From Xanthomarina sp. F2636L (lineage in GTDB: Bacteria; Bacteroidota; Bacteroidia; Flavobacteriales; Flavobacteriaceae), in NCBI RefSeq assembly GCF_026410195.1, contig NZ_JAPMLM010000069.1:186001-250000 (forward strand): 64,000 bases of DNA. The letters are read 5' to 3'. The number at the start of each line of letters is the position of its first letter. Positions within the stretch are counted from its first letter, which is position 1. The notes under the pieces were generated by a model. The model was not told the DNA's origin and did no database searches. It was given only the letters and a program-made list of their open reading frames with translations. The position numbers and the translations under genes were made by a program. Below, piece after piece: positions 16,486-26,800 of this stretch.

Positions 16486-19143
16486 ATGAGAAATAATTAC
16501 TTCCAAAAACTATTATTAGTTGGCATGTTATTATTTGGATTTGTAGGTTTTGCACAACATAACTTAACTAATTCTGAATATAATAATGTTATTAAAAACT
16601 ATTTAAATCTTAATCAAGCTAAATATCATTTAACAGCAAATGATATTCAAGATTTGTATGTAAACAATGAGTACTTTTCTAAGAGTACAAAAATAAACCA
16701 TGTTTATATCAATCAACGTTTTCAAGGTATTGAAATTTACAATGCTATTTCGAGTGTTGCCATAAAAGACGATGCTGTTTTTTATTATGCCAATAGCTTA
16801 ATAAGTAACATTAGTGAGAAAATAAATACAATCACTCCACAAATTAATGCACAACGCGCTATTGAAAATGCTGTTTCACAATTAAATTTAGGAACTATTC
16901 AAGGCTTGGAATTACTATCTGAAAAAGATAAAGTGTACCTATACAATACTGGAGGTGTATCTCAGGTTAACATCCCGGTTAAATTGGTCTATACTTTAAC
17001 AGAGCAAGGGGAATTAAAACTTTCTTGGGATTTAAGTATTCATACTTTAAATGGCAAAAACTGGTGGAGTTTAAGAGTTGATGCTGTAACAGGAAATATT
17101 ATTGATACTAATGATTGGGTTGTGTCTTGTAGTTTTGGAGATGGAGACCATTCAAATCATGATTTTCATGCTAATGTAAAAGATGATTTTAGTTTGTTTA
17201 AAACCAATTCTTTTTTAGCCGATGGCTCGCAATATAATGTGTTTGCTTTTCCTGTTGAAGCACCAAGTTTTGGAGGAAGAACTTTGCTAAGTTCTCCAGC
17301 AGACGATAACGCCTCTCCTTACGGATGGCATGATATTAATGGAGCTGCAGGTGCAGAATATACCATTACAAGAGGTAACAATGTACATGCTTATGAAGAT
17401 ACGAGTGCTACTGACACGCCAGGTGATTCACCTGATGGAACAGCATCTTTAAATTTTGATTTTCCATTAAACATTAGTCAAGATCCTTCAGGATACCAAG
17501 ATGTTTCTTTAACGAACTTGTTTTATGTAAATAACATCATGCATGATATTTGGTATCAATATGGTTTTGATGAAGCCTCAGGAAATTTTCAAGAAAACAA
17601 TTACGGTAGTGGTGGTTTAGGAAGTGATTATGTTAATGCCCAAGGACAAGATGGTGGAGGTACAGATAACGCTAATTTTGGAACACCACCAGATGGACAA
17701 AATCCACAAATGCAAATGTACCTATGGTCTATTCCAGGAGGGATTCAAAATTTAGTAACTGTTAATAACAGTACGGTTGCTGGGGCTTATCCAGCTGTTA
17801 ATCCTGCAACTACACCTCCTAATAATATTACAGGAATAGGTAGTACACCAGTTACAGCAGATCTAGTATTAGTGGACGATGGTACAGCTTTGCCAAATGA
17901 AGGGTGTAATCCAATATCAAGTGTAGCTGGTAAAATTGCAGTTGTTATAAGAGGTACTTGCCCATTTGTAGATAAAATTCAAAATGCACAAGATGCTGGA
18001 GCTGTTGCTGTTATTGTTGTAAATCACAATAACCCAGATGGCGATCCTGCTTATGTGCCTTATGTAAATATGGCTGGAGAAGTAGATCCATTATTTATAA
18101 TTCCTTCTGTGTTTATGAATTATGAGAATGGTCAAATATTAATTTCAGCTATGCAAACACAAACATTAAATGTGACTTTACAAGGTCCGGATGCTTTTAT
18201 GTTGGATGGTAGTTTCGATAATGGAATTGTTGCTCATGAATATGGTCATGGTATATCAAATAGGTTAGCTGGGGGTCCAGCTGCTGCAGGATGTTTAAGT
18301 AATCCAGAACAAATGGGAGAAGGTTGGTCCGATTGGTTTGGTTTAATGCTAACAATGAAACCAGGTGATCAGCCGGAAGACGCAAGAGGTATTGGAACTT
18401 ATGCAATAGGACAACCTACAAATGGTCTTGGAATTAGATTAGCACCATACAGTACAGATTTTGCTATAAACGATTATACATATATTGATACCAACGATTC
18501 AGCAAATGTAGCAGCCCCACACGGAATTGGGTTTATATGGGGGACTATTCTATGGGATTTAACTTGGGCCTATGTAGATAAATATGGTTTTGATACCGAC
18601 TTATATAATGGAACAGGTGGAAACAATAAGGTAATGCAACTAGTTCTTGATGGGTTGAAATTACAAAACTGTAGTCCTGGATTTGTTGCAGGTAGAGATG
18701 GGCTTTTAGCTGCAGATTTAGCTTTAACTGGAGGAGAAGACCAATGTTTAATTTGGGAAGTGTTTGCTAATAGAGGTGTTGGTTTAAACGCATCTCAAGG
18801 GCTAGGGTTTACTAGAACAGATCAAGTGGAAGATTTTACAATGCCTCCATCTGATGATCCTTCTTTAGCAAACTGTACAAGTTTAAGTGTGAGTGAATTT
18901 AATTCAAACAACTATAAAGTGTATCCAAACCCTACAAATGGAAGTTTGTTTATTAAAACAGCTAAAAATTATGGTCAAGTAACACTTACTATAACAGATA
19001 TTAATGGAAGACAAGTGCTTTCTGAAAAAGCAGAGTTGTTTAATCAAGTGGAATTGAATATCAATAAATTACAAACAGGTATTTATATTTTAAATATTCA
19101 TGGAGAATCTTTTAGTGCTAATCATAAGATTATCAAAAACTAA
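16486..19143 (+). CDS. M36 (fungalysin) metalloprotease with PA domain, T9SS-secreted
   Basis: 885 aa, signal peptide ending GFAQ. Order of parts: an FTP propeptide domain (about residues 25-135, with INQRFQGIEIYNA), a PepSY-like segment (about 140-205), the M36 catalytic domain, a PA domain inserted at about 435-565 (GKIAVVIRGTCPFVDKIQNAQ), then the zinc site HEYGH near residue 584 and the downstream glutamate in EGWSDWFG. The C-terminal type A T9SS domain begins near residue 805 (YKVYPNPTNGSLFI) and ends HKIIKN. It should be an extracellular zinc endopeptidase activated by propeptide removal. The PA insert ahead of HExxH is common in bacterial M36 proteins. Confidence 0.93.
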   Translation: MRNNYFQKLLLVGMLLFGFVGFAQHNLTNSEYNNVIKNYLNLNQAKYHLTANDIQDLYVNNEYFSKSTKINHVYINQRFQGIEIYNAISSVAIKDDAVFYYANSLISNISEKINTITPQINAQRAIENAVSQLNLGTIQGLELLSEKDKVYLYNTGGVSQVNIPVKLVYTLTEQGELKLSWDLSIHTLNGKNWWSLRVDAVTGNIIDTNDWVVSCSFGDGDHSNHDFHANVKDDFSLFKTNSFLADGSQYNVFAFPVEAPSFGGRTLLSSPADDNASPYGWHDINGAAGAEYTITRGNNVHAYEDTSATDTPGDSPDGTASLNFDFPLNISQDPSGYQDVSLTNLFYVNNIMHDIWYQYGFDEASGNFQENNYGSGGLGSDYVNAQGQDGGGTDNANFGTPPDGQNPQMQMYLWSIPGGIQNLVTVNNSTVAGAYPAVNPATTPPNNITGIGSTPVTADLVLVDDGTALPNEGCNPISSVAGKIAVVIRGTCPFVDKIQNAQDAGAVAVIVVNHNNPDGDPAYVPYVNMAGEVDPLFIIPSVFMNYENGQILISAMQTQTLNVTLQGPDAFMLDGSFDNGIVAHEYGHGISNRLAGGPAAAGCLSNPEQMGEGWSDWFGLMLTMKPGDQPEDARGIGTYAIGQPTNGLGIRLAPYSTDFAINDYTYIDTNDSANVAAPHGIGFIWGTILWDLTWAYVDKYGFDTDLYNGTGGNNKVMQLVLDGLKLQNCSPGFVAGRDGLLAADLALTGGEDQCLIWEVFANRGVGLNASQGLGFTRTDQVEDFTMPPSDDPSLANCTSLSVSEFNSNNYKVYPNPTNGSLFIKTAKNYGQVTLTITDINGRQVLSEKAELFNQVELNINKLQTGIYILNIHGESFSANHKIIKN

Positions 19144-19167
19144 ATAGTTTTTTAACTGAAAAATTTT

Positions 19168-19200
19168 AAGACAGCTATAATTTTATAGCTGTCTTTTTTT
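19168..19200 (+). terminator. Intrinsic terminator of the M36 gene
   Basis: AAGACAGCTATAA / TTATAGCTGTCTT followed by a T run. It ends 12 bases before the tadA start. Confidence 0.85.
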
Positions 19201-19211
19201 ATTTTTATCCT

Positions 19212-19661
19212 ATGGAAAACATGTTTGACGACAACTATTTTATGAAAAAAGCTTTACAGGAAGCCGAAATTGCTTTTGATACAGGTGAAATTCCAGTTGG
19301 AGCTGTAATAGTAATTGATAATCGTATTATTGCAAGAGCACATAATTTAACCGAGCTTTTAAACGATGTAACAGCTCATGCCGAAATGCAAGCCATTACT
19401 GCTGCAGCTAACTTCTTAGGAGGAAAGTATCTTCAAAATTGCACACTCTATGTGACCTTAGAGCCTTGTCAGATGTGTGCAGGAGCTTTGTATTGGAGCC
19501 AAATAAGTAAAATTGTTTATGGTGCTAGAGACAAAGAAAGAGGCTGCATAGCTTTGGAAGCAAAATTACACCCTAAAACCATTATGATTGGTGGAGTTTT
19601 AGAAGAAGAAGCTTCGCAATTATTAAAACGCTTTTTTATACAAAAAAGAAATTTAAATTAA
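19212..19661 (+). CDS. tadA: tRNA adenosine(34) deaminase
   Basis: A 149-aa zinc deaminase that converts A34 of tRNA-Arg(ACG) to inosine. The zinc/catalytic motif HAE lies at about residues 57-59 in TAHAEMQAI, and PCQMCAGALYWSQI near residues 87-100 carries the two zinc cysteines. Length fits TadA, and the EIPVGAVIV opening is typical. It follows the M36 terminator closely and converges with a small membrane-protein gene, overlapping it by 4 bp. A guanine or cytosine deaminase role is less likely given this motif set. Confidence 0.93.
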   Translation: MENMFDDNYFMKKALQEAEIAFDTGEIPVGAVIVIDNRIIARAHNLTELLNDVTAHAEMQAITAAANFLGGKYLQNCTLYVTLEPCQMCAGALYWSQISKIVYGARDKERGCIALEAKLHPKTIMIGGVLEEEASQLLKRFFIQKRNLN

Positions 19662-19909
19662 GAGTTCTTCTTTTCCCTATACTCACGCATTTTATCTAAA
19701 TTCTCTTTGTTTATCATATAATCTTTAAGATTTCTATCTTTCCATCTGTAATATGAAAATAGAGGAAATACAAAAATAAAAAGCCCTACAACGCCTAAAC
19801 CTATTAGTTTTTCAGAGTTATCTGCTTCTAAAAAATAGCCAGCTAAAATGCTACCTACAGAAAGAATAAAAAGAATGAATATGGTAATTTTTAAAATAGA
19901 ATTTGTCAT
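19658..19909 (-). CDS. Small two-span membrane protein
   Basis: 83 aa with two hydrophobic helices (about residues 6-24 and 34-52) and a charged cytoplasmic tail (NLKDYMINKENLDKMREYREKK). Its start overlaps the stop of the ClC gene by one base, so it is translationally coupled to ClC. It may be an accessory subunit or just an operon partner; function unknown. Confidence 0.7.
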   Translation of the reverse strand: MTNSILKITIFILFILSVGSILAGYFLEADNSEKLIGLGVVGLFIFVFPLFSYYRWKDRNLKDYMINKENLDKMREYREKKNS

Positions 19910-21708
19910 TAAGTAAAGTTAATTAATTCGTTCCTATAGGCTGTTAATAATTTTGATTTTGACACAAAGCCATAATATTTCCCATTTTTAATGACAGGCA
20001 AATTCCAGGCATTTGTATCTTGAAATTTTTTCATGACTACTCTCATGCTATCTTTTTCATATTCAATTCGTCCTGGAGGTAATTGCATGAATGTTTCAAC
20101 CGAAGTCGTATTGTATAAAGATTGGTCGAACATGATATTCCTGATGTCATCTAAAAGAATAATTCCAACAAGAATCTGGTTTTCATTAATAACAGGAAAA
20201 AGATTCCTATTCGATTTTGAAACGCCTACATGAAGCATGTCTCCTAAAGACATTTCTGGATGTAATGTGATGAAATTTTTCTCAATCACACTATCTAAAT
20301 TCATGGTGGTTAAAACATTTTGATCTCTATCATGAGTTAATAAATCTCCTCTCTCAGCTAATTCCTTAGTATAGATGGTGTGTTCCATATAGTTTTTGGT
20401 AATTAAATAGGAAATAGCTACTGTTATCATAAGAGGTAAAAACAACTCATAACCTCCAGTAATTTCAGCAATTAAAAAAATGGCTGTTAATGGGGCGTGT
20501 ATCACACCGGCTATAAGTCCAGCCATTCCAACTAAAGTAAAGTTAGACTCTGATACTTGATGTCCAAAACCTATGTTGTTTACAATTTTAGCGACCACAT
20601 TTCCTAAAGCACTTCCCATAACCATAGTAGGAACAATAACCCCTCCAACACCTCCTGCAGCAAAAGTGGTTGTCATAGCAATAGCTTTAAAAATTGTAAA
20701 GCCTATTAAAAGGACAATTACAACCCATATATTATCTAAGTATTCATCGAATATGGTAGATCCTAAGGCGTGTAAATAATTCCCATCAAAAAGATCTTTT
20801 GTAAAACTTAAACCCTCCCCATAAAGAGGTGGAATAAAATAGAGCATGACGCCTATTCCAAAACCTCCTACCAAGAGTTTTGTAAACTTGGTTTTAAACC
20901 TATCAAAGAAGGCATAAATTGCAAAGTAAATTTTAGTGAAATATATGGAGGCAATTCCAGTGCCTAAACCTAAAATGATATAAAAAACAGTATCCCTAAT
21001 GGTAAACTTATCGGTAAGCTCGAAGTTGAAAAGGACTTCATCTCCCAAAAAAAAGTAAGAGGTTAATACCGAAGAAATAGATGCAATTAATAATGGTAAT
21101 AAGGAAGCAAAGGTTAAATCTAAACTAAAGACTTCCACAGCAAAAACAATGGCTGCAATAGGCGATTTAAACATGGAAGCAACAGCTCCAGCGGTAGCAC
21201 AAGCAATAAGCAAGGTTCTGGTTTTCTTGTCGATGTGCATTAACCTACTTAAATTAGAACTTATAGCAGAACCTGAGGTAATTGCCGGACCTAATAACCC
21301 AACAGAACCACCAAATCCAACAGTTAATGGCGCCATGATAATAGGATGGTAAATAAGCTTATAAGAAAGTAACCCTTTTTGTCTTAAAAGCGAATATAAA
21401 AGTGAAGGAACAGCACGTTTAATAAAAGGAGGCACCGATGGGATCATCTCTTTTTTAAACAGGTATTTTTTTAAGACATATACAAAAAACAATCCTACAA
21501 AAGGTAGAATGAAATACAACTGATTTTCAGAAAAAACAATTCCTTTTTCTAAGAATACCTGAATGGAGTAAGTAATGTTTTTAAGAATTAAAGCAGCCAA
21601 ACCGGTAGATAAACCTACAAAAATACTCAATAGTAAAACAAAGTTTTTCTGAGAGATATGTTTATACCTCCAAATTATAAATTGTTTTATTAAATTTTTT
21701 ACTTCCAT
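19909..21708 (-). CDS. ClC-family chloride channel with two CBS domains
   Basis: 599 aa: about 17 hydrophobic segments of the ClC fold (residues 1-430) and a cytoplasmic CBS pair (about 460-590) that could bind nucleotides. Recognisable motifs include AGAVASMFKSPIAAIVFAVE and AAGGVGGVIVPTMVMGSALG. The segment equivalent to GREGP reads GLLGP, so the gating glutamate is replaced by leucine, and no classic GSGIP segment is seen. By family knowledge, loss of that glutamate points to a passive anion channel rather than a proton-coupled antiporter. The gene overlaps the small membrane-protein gene downstream by one base. Confidence 0.88.
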   Translation of the reverse strand: MEVKNLIKQFIIWRYKHISQKNFVLLLSIFVGLSTGLAALILKNITYSIQVFLEKGIVFSENQLYFILPFVGLFFVYVLKKYLFKKEMIPSVPPFIKRAVPSLLYSLLRQKGLLSYKLIYHPIIMAPLTVGFGGSVGLLGPAITSGSAISSNLSRLMHIDKKTRTLLIACATAGAVASMFKSPIAAIVFAVEVFSLDLTFASLLPLLIASISSVLTSYFFLGDEVLFNFELTDKFTIRDTVFYIILGLGTGIASIYFTKIYFAIYAFFDRFKTKFTKLLVGGFGIGVMLYFIPPLYGEGLSFTKDLFDGNYLHALGSTIFDEYLDNIWVVIVLLIGFTIFKAIAMTTTFAAGGVGGVIVPTMVMGSALGNVVAKIVNNIGFGHQVSESNFTLVGMAGLIAGVIHAPLTAIFLIAEITGGYELFLPLMITVAISYLITKNYMEHTIYTKELAERGDLLTHDRDQNVLTTMNLDSVIEKNFITLHPEMSLGDMLHVGVSKSNRNLFPVINENQILVGIILLDDIRNIMFDQSLYNTTSVETFMQLPPGRIEYEKDSMRVVMKKFQDTNAWNLPVIKNGKYYGFVSKSKLLTAYRNELINFT

Positions 21709-21738
21709 TTAAAGGTTTTGGGTCGTTTTAAACTATAA

Positions 21739-21840
21739 TTAATCTTTCATTACAAAATAAGCATAGGTATATAATGCAAACAGAATTACTGTAAAAATTA
21801 ATACCAGATATAAGATAATTTGGATAATCTTCTTTCTCAT
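21739..21840 (-). CDS. Possible 33-aa membrane peptide
   Basis: ATG at 21840, 33 codons, stop at 21739. It has a basic start (MRKKIIQ), one hydrophobic helix (IILYLVLIFTVILFALYTYA) and the short tail YFVMKD, a composition typical of small membrane proteins. It lies between the aspS terminator and the ClC gene on the same strand, so it may be made by read-through or as the first gene of the ClC unit. No separate promoter was seen. Confidence 0.4.
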   Translation of the reverse strand: MRKKIIQIILYLVLIFTVILFALYTYAYFVMKD

Positions 21841-21854
21841 AATTTAAAACTACT

Positions 21855-21884
21855 AAAAAATCCTGCAATTGCAGGATTTTTTTA
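21855..21884 (-). terminator. Intrinsic terminator of aspS
   Basis: Near-perfect palindrome AAAATCCTGCAATTGCAGGATTTT with flanking A and T runs, directly after the aspS stop codon. Confidence 0.85.
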
Positions 21885-21885
21885 T

Positions 21886-23640
21886 TTATGATTTCAAGTT
21901 GAGTTTTAGACTTAATTCCTCAAGTTGCTTATTATCGAGAGGCGCTGGAGCATCAATCATAACATCACGACCAGAATTATTTTTCGGGAAGGCAATAAAG
22001 TCTCTAATAGTTTCCTGACCTCCAAGAATAGCAACTAATCTATCCAAGCCAAAAGCCAAACCACCATGTGGAGGTGCACCATATTCGAAGGCATTCATTA
22101 AGAATCCAAATTGTTCTTTAGCTTCCTCTTCAGTAAAGCCCAGGTAATCGAACATTAAAGCTTGTGTTTTTTTATCGTGAATTCTAATTGAACCTCCACC
22201 AATTTCATTTCCATTCAACACCAAATCGTAGGCATTAGCTTTTACGGCTCCCGGGTTTGTAGCCAATAATTCTAACTGTCCTGGTTTTGGCGAAGTAAAA
22301 GGGTGGTGCATAGCGTGGTAACGCTCTGTATCCTCATCCCATTCTAATAATGGAAAGTCCAGTACCCAAAGTGGTGCAAACTCGTTAGGTTTACGTAAGC
22401 CTAAACGTTCTGCTAATTCCATACGTAAGGCACTTAATTGCGCTCTTACTTTATTTTTATCTCCAGAAAGTACACAAACTAAATCGCCAGGTTTAGCGCC
22501 AGTTTTTTCAGCCCATTTAGCTAAATCTTCTTGATCGTAGAACTTATCTACAGAAGATTTATAGCTTCCATCGTCATTACAACGAGAATAAACCATACCT
22601 AAAGCACCAACTTGAGGACGTTTTACCCAGTCAATTAATTTGTCGATTTCTTTTCTTGTGTAGCTATTTCCTCCTGGAACAGCAATTCCAACAACTAATT
22701 CGGCAGAATTAAATACACCAAAATCTTTGTGTTGTGCCACATCGTTTAATTCGCCAAATTCCATCCCAAAACGGATGTCTGGTTTATCGTTTCCATATAA
22801 ACGCATAGCATCGTCGTAAAGCATTCTTGGGAATTCATTTATTTCAACCCCATTCACTTCTTTTAAAAGATGTCTGGTTAAACCTTCAAAAGCATTTAAG
22901 ATATCTTCTTGCTCCACAAAAGCCATTTCGCAGTCAATTTGTGTAAATTCCGGCTGCCTGTCTGCGCGTAAATCTTCGTCTCTAAAACATTTTACAATTT
23001 GAAAATATTTATCCATGCCACCAACCATCAATAGTTGTTTGAAGGTCTGTGGACTTTGAGGAAGAGCATAAAACTCACCTTCGTTCATTCTAGAAGGTAC
23101 TACAAAATCTCTTGCACCTTCTGGAGTGGATTTAATTAAATACGGTGTTTCAACTTCAATAAAACCATCATTAGATAAATAATTTCTAACTTCTTGAGTG
23201 ACTTTATGTCTAAAAATTAAGCTGTTTTTTACCGGATTTCTACGAATATCTAAATAGCGATATTTCATTCGAATATCTTCGCCACCATCCGTTTTATTTT
23301 CAATGGTAAAGGGGGGTAATATAGATTCGTTTAAAATATCCATTTTAGAAACCAATATCTCTACATCACCAGTAGGAATGTTTGGATTTTTAGAAGCACG
23401 TTCAATAACAGTTCCAGTCACTTGAATTACAAATTCACGACCAAGATTTTGAGCTTTTTCCATCATGGCTTTTGGTGTGCGTTCTTCATCAAAAACCAAT
23501 TGTGTAATACCGTATCGATCGCGTAAATCTACCCAAACAATAAACCCTTTATCACGAGATTTTTGTATCCAACCAGAAAGAGTGACCTCCGTATCGATGT
23601 GTGATGCTCTTAATTCACCACAAGTATGACTTCTATACAT
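21886..23640 (-). CDS. aspS: Aspartyl-tRNA synthetase
   Basis: A 584-aa class IIb synthetase charging tRNA-Asp. It has an N-terminal OB-fold anticodon-binding domain ([18 protein letters not shown]), then motif 2 ([19 protein letters not shown]), the bacterial GAD insertion (about residues 290-410) and motif 3 ([16 protein letters not shown]). Length and the insert are those of bacterial AspRS. It is a single gene with its own terminator, in good repair. Confidence 0.97.
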   Translation of the reverse strand: MYRSHTCGELRASHIDTEVTLSGWIQKSRDKGFIVWVDLRDRYGITQLVFDEERTPKAMMEKAQNLGREFVIQVTGTVIERASKNPNIPTGDVEILVSKMDILNESILPPFTIENKTDGGEDIRMKYRYLDIRRNPVKNSLIFRHKVTQEVRNYLSNDGFIEVETPYLIKSTPEGARDFVVPSRMNEGEFYALPQSPQTFKQLLMVGGMDKYFQIVKCFRDEDLRADRQPEFTQIDCEMAFVEQEDILNAFEGLTRHLLKEVNGVEINEFPRMLYDDAMRLYGNDKPDIRFGMEFGELNDVAQHKDFGVFNSAELVVGIAVPGGNSYTRKEIDKLIDWVKRPQVGALGMVYSRCNDDGSYKSSVDKFYDQEDLAKWAEKTGAKPGDLVCVLSGDKNKVRAQLSALRMELAERLGLRKPNEFAPLWVLDFPLLEWDEDTERYHAMHHPFTSPKPGQLELLATNPGAVKANAYDLVLNGNEIGGGSIRIHDKKTQALMFDYLGFTEEEAKEQFGFLMNAFEYGAPPHGGLAFGLDRLVAILGGQETIRDFIAFPKNNSGRDVMIDAPAPLDNKQLEELSLKLNLKS

Positions 23641-23724
23641 AAAAATTAAAATTTGAACTTGCCTGCTTTTAACTCAAGTTATTAAATAGGTTGCAAATTT
23701 AAGGAAGTTAACCGATTATTAAAT

Positions 23725-23756
23725 AAAAAAAGCCGCAACATTTGTTGAGGCCTTTT
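23725..23756 (-). terminator. Intrinsic terminator of the efflux operon
   Basis: Read leftward: AAAAGGCC, CAAC, loop AAAT, GTTG, GGC, then a T run. It lies about 50 bp after the RND permease stop, beyond a second hairpin (23763-23793). Confidence 0.75.
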
Positions 23757-23762
23757 CCGCTA

Positions 23763-23793
23763 TTAATTATTGCTTAGGGAAAGCAATAATTTA
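23763..23793. repeat. Inverted repeat with GGGA in the loop
   Basis: ATTATTGCTT, AGGGA, AAGCAATAAT. On the plus strand it follows GCTATTAATTA and so resembles the start of the small-RNA family at 590 and 38 kb, but no promoter or terminator frames it. It may simply be a 3' UTR hairpin of the efflux mRNA. Confidence 0.4.
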
Positions 23794-23806
23794 AATGATA
23801 ATAATT

Positions 23807-26800
23807 TTAGTTTTGTTCTTCTAGGGTTTCAACTCTAGCTTCTTTTCTTATTTTGCTTCGTAACCACATTTTAAATTTAGTTATTAAATAGAAAAGCACA
23901 GGTACAATTATTAACGTTAAAAATGTAGCTACTAATAATCCGTAAATTACTGTCCACGCCAATGGTCCCCAAAACACAACGTTATCCCCACCCATATAAA
24001 TATCGGCATCAAACTCTTTAAAAAACGAAAAGAAATTAATATTTAATCCAATAGCTAAGGGAATTAAACCAAGAATGGTTGTAATAGCCGTTAGTAATAC
24101 GGGACGTAAACGTGCTTTTCCTGCTCTTACAATAGTTTCGAATAAATCTTTTCCTTCTAAATACTCATCATCGTCTAAATCTAATTCCTGTTTTTTCCGG
24201 TCAATTAATAATTGGGCATAATCGAGGAGAACCACCCCGTTATTTACTACAATTCCTGCCAGCGAAATAATTCCAACCATAGTCATCATAATAACAAAAG
24301 AACTTCCTGTAATTACAATACCACCAAAAACTCCAATAAAGCTCAAAAAGATGGCCAACATAATAATTGCTGGTTTTGAAATGGAATTAAACTGAAATAT
24401 TAAGATAAAGAATATCAATCCTAAACCAGTTAATAAGGCGCCATTTAAAAAGTCTTGTTGTTTTTGTTGTTCTTCAATTTGTCCGGTATAATCTACTTTT
24501 ATATTTTTAGAAATACCTTTATAGCTTTTCATTTCTTTTTGAATTTGCGCTATAATGGCACCTGCATCAATAAATCCAGGAGATAATGCCGAATAAACAG
24601 TCACAATACGTCTTGTGTTTTTGTGTTTAATAGCACTAAATCCAGACGTGTTTTCGTGCTTAGTAACGGCTGATACTGGAACACTTTTTATTTGTCCTGT
24701 ATTATCTCTAAAAGTGATGTTCTGATTAAAAAGTGCACTGGTATTATAACGATTTTCTTCATTAAAACGCACATATATATCAAAATCGTCTCCATCTTCT
24801 TTATAAATTCCAGCTTTAGATCCGAAAATAGAATTCCTTAATTGTTGTCCCACTTGTGCAGCACTAATCCCCAATTCTCCAGCTTTCTCCCTGTCAACAA
24901 CCACTCTCATGGATGGTTTGTCTTTGTTGACATCAATTTTAAGTTCATCAATGCCAGGAATATTCTTGTTATTAATGAATTCACGCATGTTTTCAGCAGT
25001 TCGAATTAACTCGTCGTAATCGTCTCCTTCAATTTCAATATTAATGGGAGATCCGGCTGGGGGGCCATTTTCGTCTTTTTCCACGGAAATAAGAACTCCA
25101 GGGAAAATACCAACGAGGGATTGTTGAACTTTTTGACGTAAAAGTTCACTGTCTTCTCCACGACGAAATTTATATTCACGCATGGAAGCCGTTATTTTTG
25201 CTTTGTGTGGCATCTCGGCCGAAGAACCACTATCTGCTCTAGGGTTTCCAGCGCCTTCACCTACCTGTGAAACAGCACTCTCTACCATAAAGTTGTAATC
25301 CCCATCTTTATACTGATTATCGTCTATTACGTTATAAACAATTTTCTCAATTTCTTTGGTGATGGCATTGGTTTTCTCAATGGCAGTACCTTGTGGGTAT
25401 TCTATATAAACAATTATCTGATTGGGTTTATTGTCTGGGAAAAACTCTACTTGAGTTCGTTGTGTGGATAGTGAAATTCCAAAGGCAACAAAAGCTAGAA
25501 TCAACAAACCAAAAGTTCCAATGGTTAATCCATAAGGTCTCCATCCCGATAAGGCCCAACGTAATTGCTTTTCATACCAACGCTCTAGTTTTACAAGTGT
25601 TTTTGTTTGAAAGCTATTGGCCCATTTACGTAAAAAGAGTCTATAAACCCAAAGCATAATAGCTGTAAAAACCATTAAAGATCCTAGAGCACGGTACTCT
25701 CCCCCAAAAATAAATATTAAAATACCGATGACCGCTATAATGATTGTGGTTCTAATAATTTTATTTAATGGCATGTCTTTGTCTTCAGTTTCCATAAACT
25801 GGGATACTAATACCGAGTTAAAGAAAACGGCGACAAACAAAGAGGAACCTAGAACTATGGATAAGGTAATAGGTAAAACCATCATGAATTCTCCCATAAT
25901 TCCTGGCCATAGACCTAATGGAATAAAAGCGGCAACCGTAGTGGCTGTTGAAATTATAATAGGAAAAGCAATTTCACCAATTCCTAATTTGGCTGCTTCA
26001 ATTCTGCTCATGCCTTCTTCGTCCATAAGTCGATAGACGTTTTCTACAACTACAATTCCGTTGTCTACCAGCATACCTAGACCCATGATTAAACCAAAAA
26101 GTACCATGGTATTTAAACTTTGACCTAAGGCGTTTAAAATCATTAGCGACATGAACATCGACATAGGGATGGCAAACCCAACAAAGATGGCGTTTTTAAA
26201 TCCTAAAAAGAACATTAAAACGGTTACAACAAGAATAACTCCAAAAATAATATTGTTTACTAAATCGTCTACCTGTGCAATGGTTACAGAAGATTGGTCG
26301 TTAGCAATTGTGACTTTTAAATCTTGAGGAAACACATTATCAATGGCTTCTTGTACAATAATTTGTGTCTGCTCTGCAGCAGCAACCATGTTTTTTCCAG
26401 CACGTTTCTTTACATCTAACATGACTACTGGTTCACCAAATTCGCGAGCAAAAGTGGTTTTGTCTTCTTCATGAAAAGTAACTGTTGCCACATCTTTTAG
26501 ATAAATGGCATGGCCTTTTTCAGCTTTTACTACAAAGTTTTTAAGTTGTTCTGGTGTTTCTATTTCACCTAAAATTCTAATGGTTCTACGTTGTCCACTT
26601 GCTATTAAGTTTCCGGCAGACATGGTAACGTTTCCGTTGTTTATGGCGTTTATAATATCGCTAAAAGTTACTTCAGCAGCCATCATTTTAAAGATATCTA
26701 CGGCAACTTCTACTTCCTTGTCTTGAGCACCTCGAATATCTACTTTTTTAATTTCTAATAAATCTTCAATTTCATCTTGAAGATATTCGCCATATTCTTT

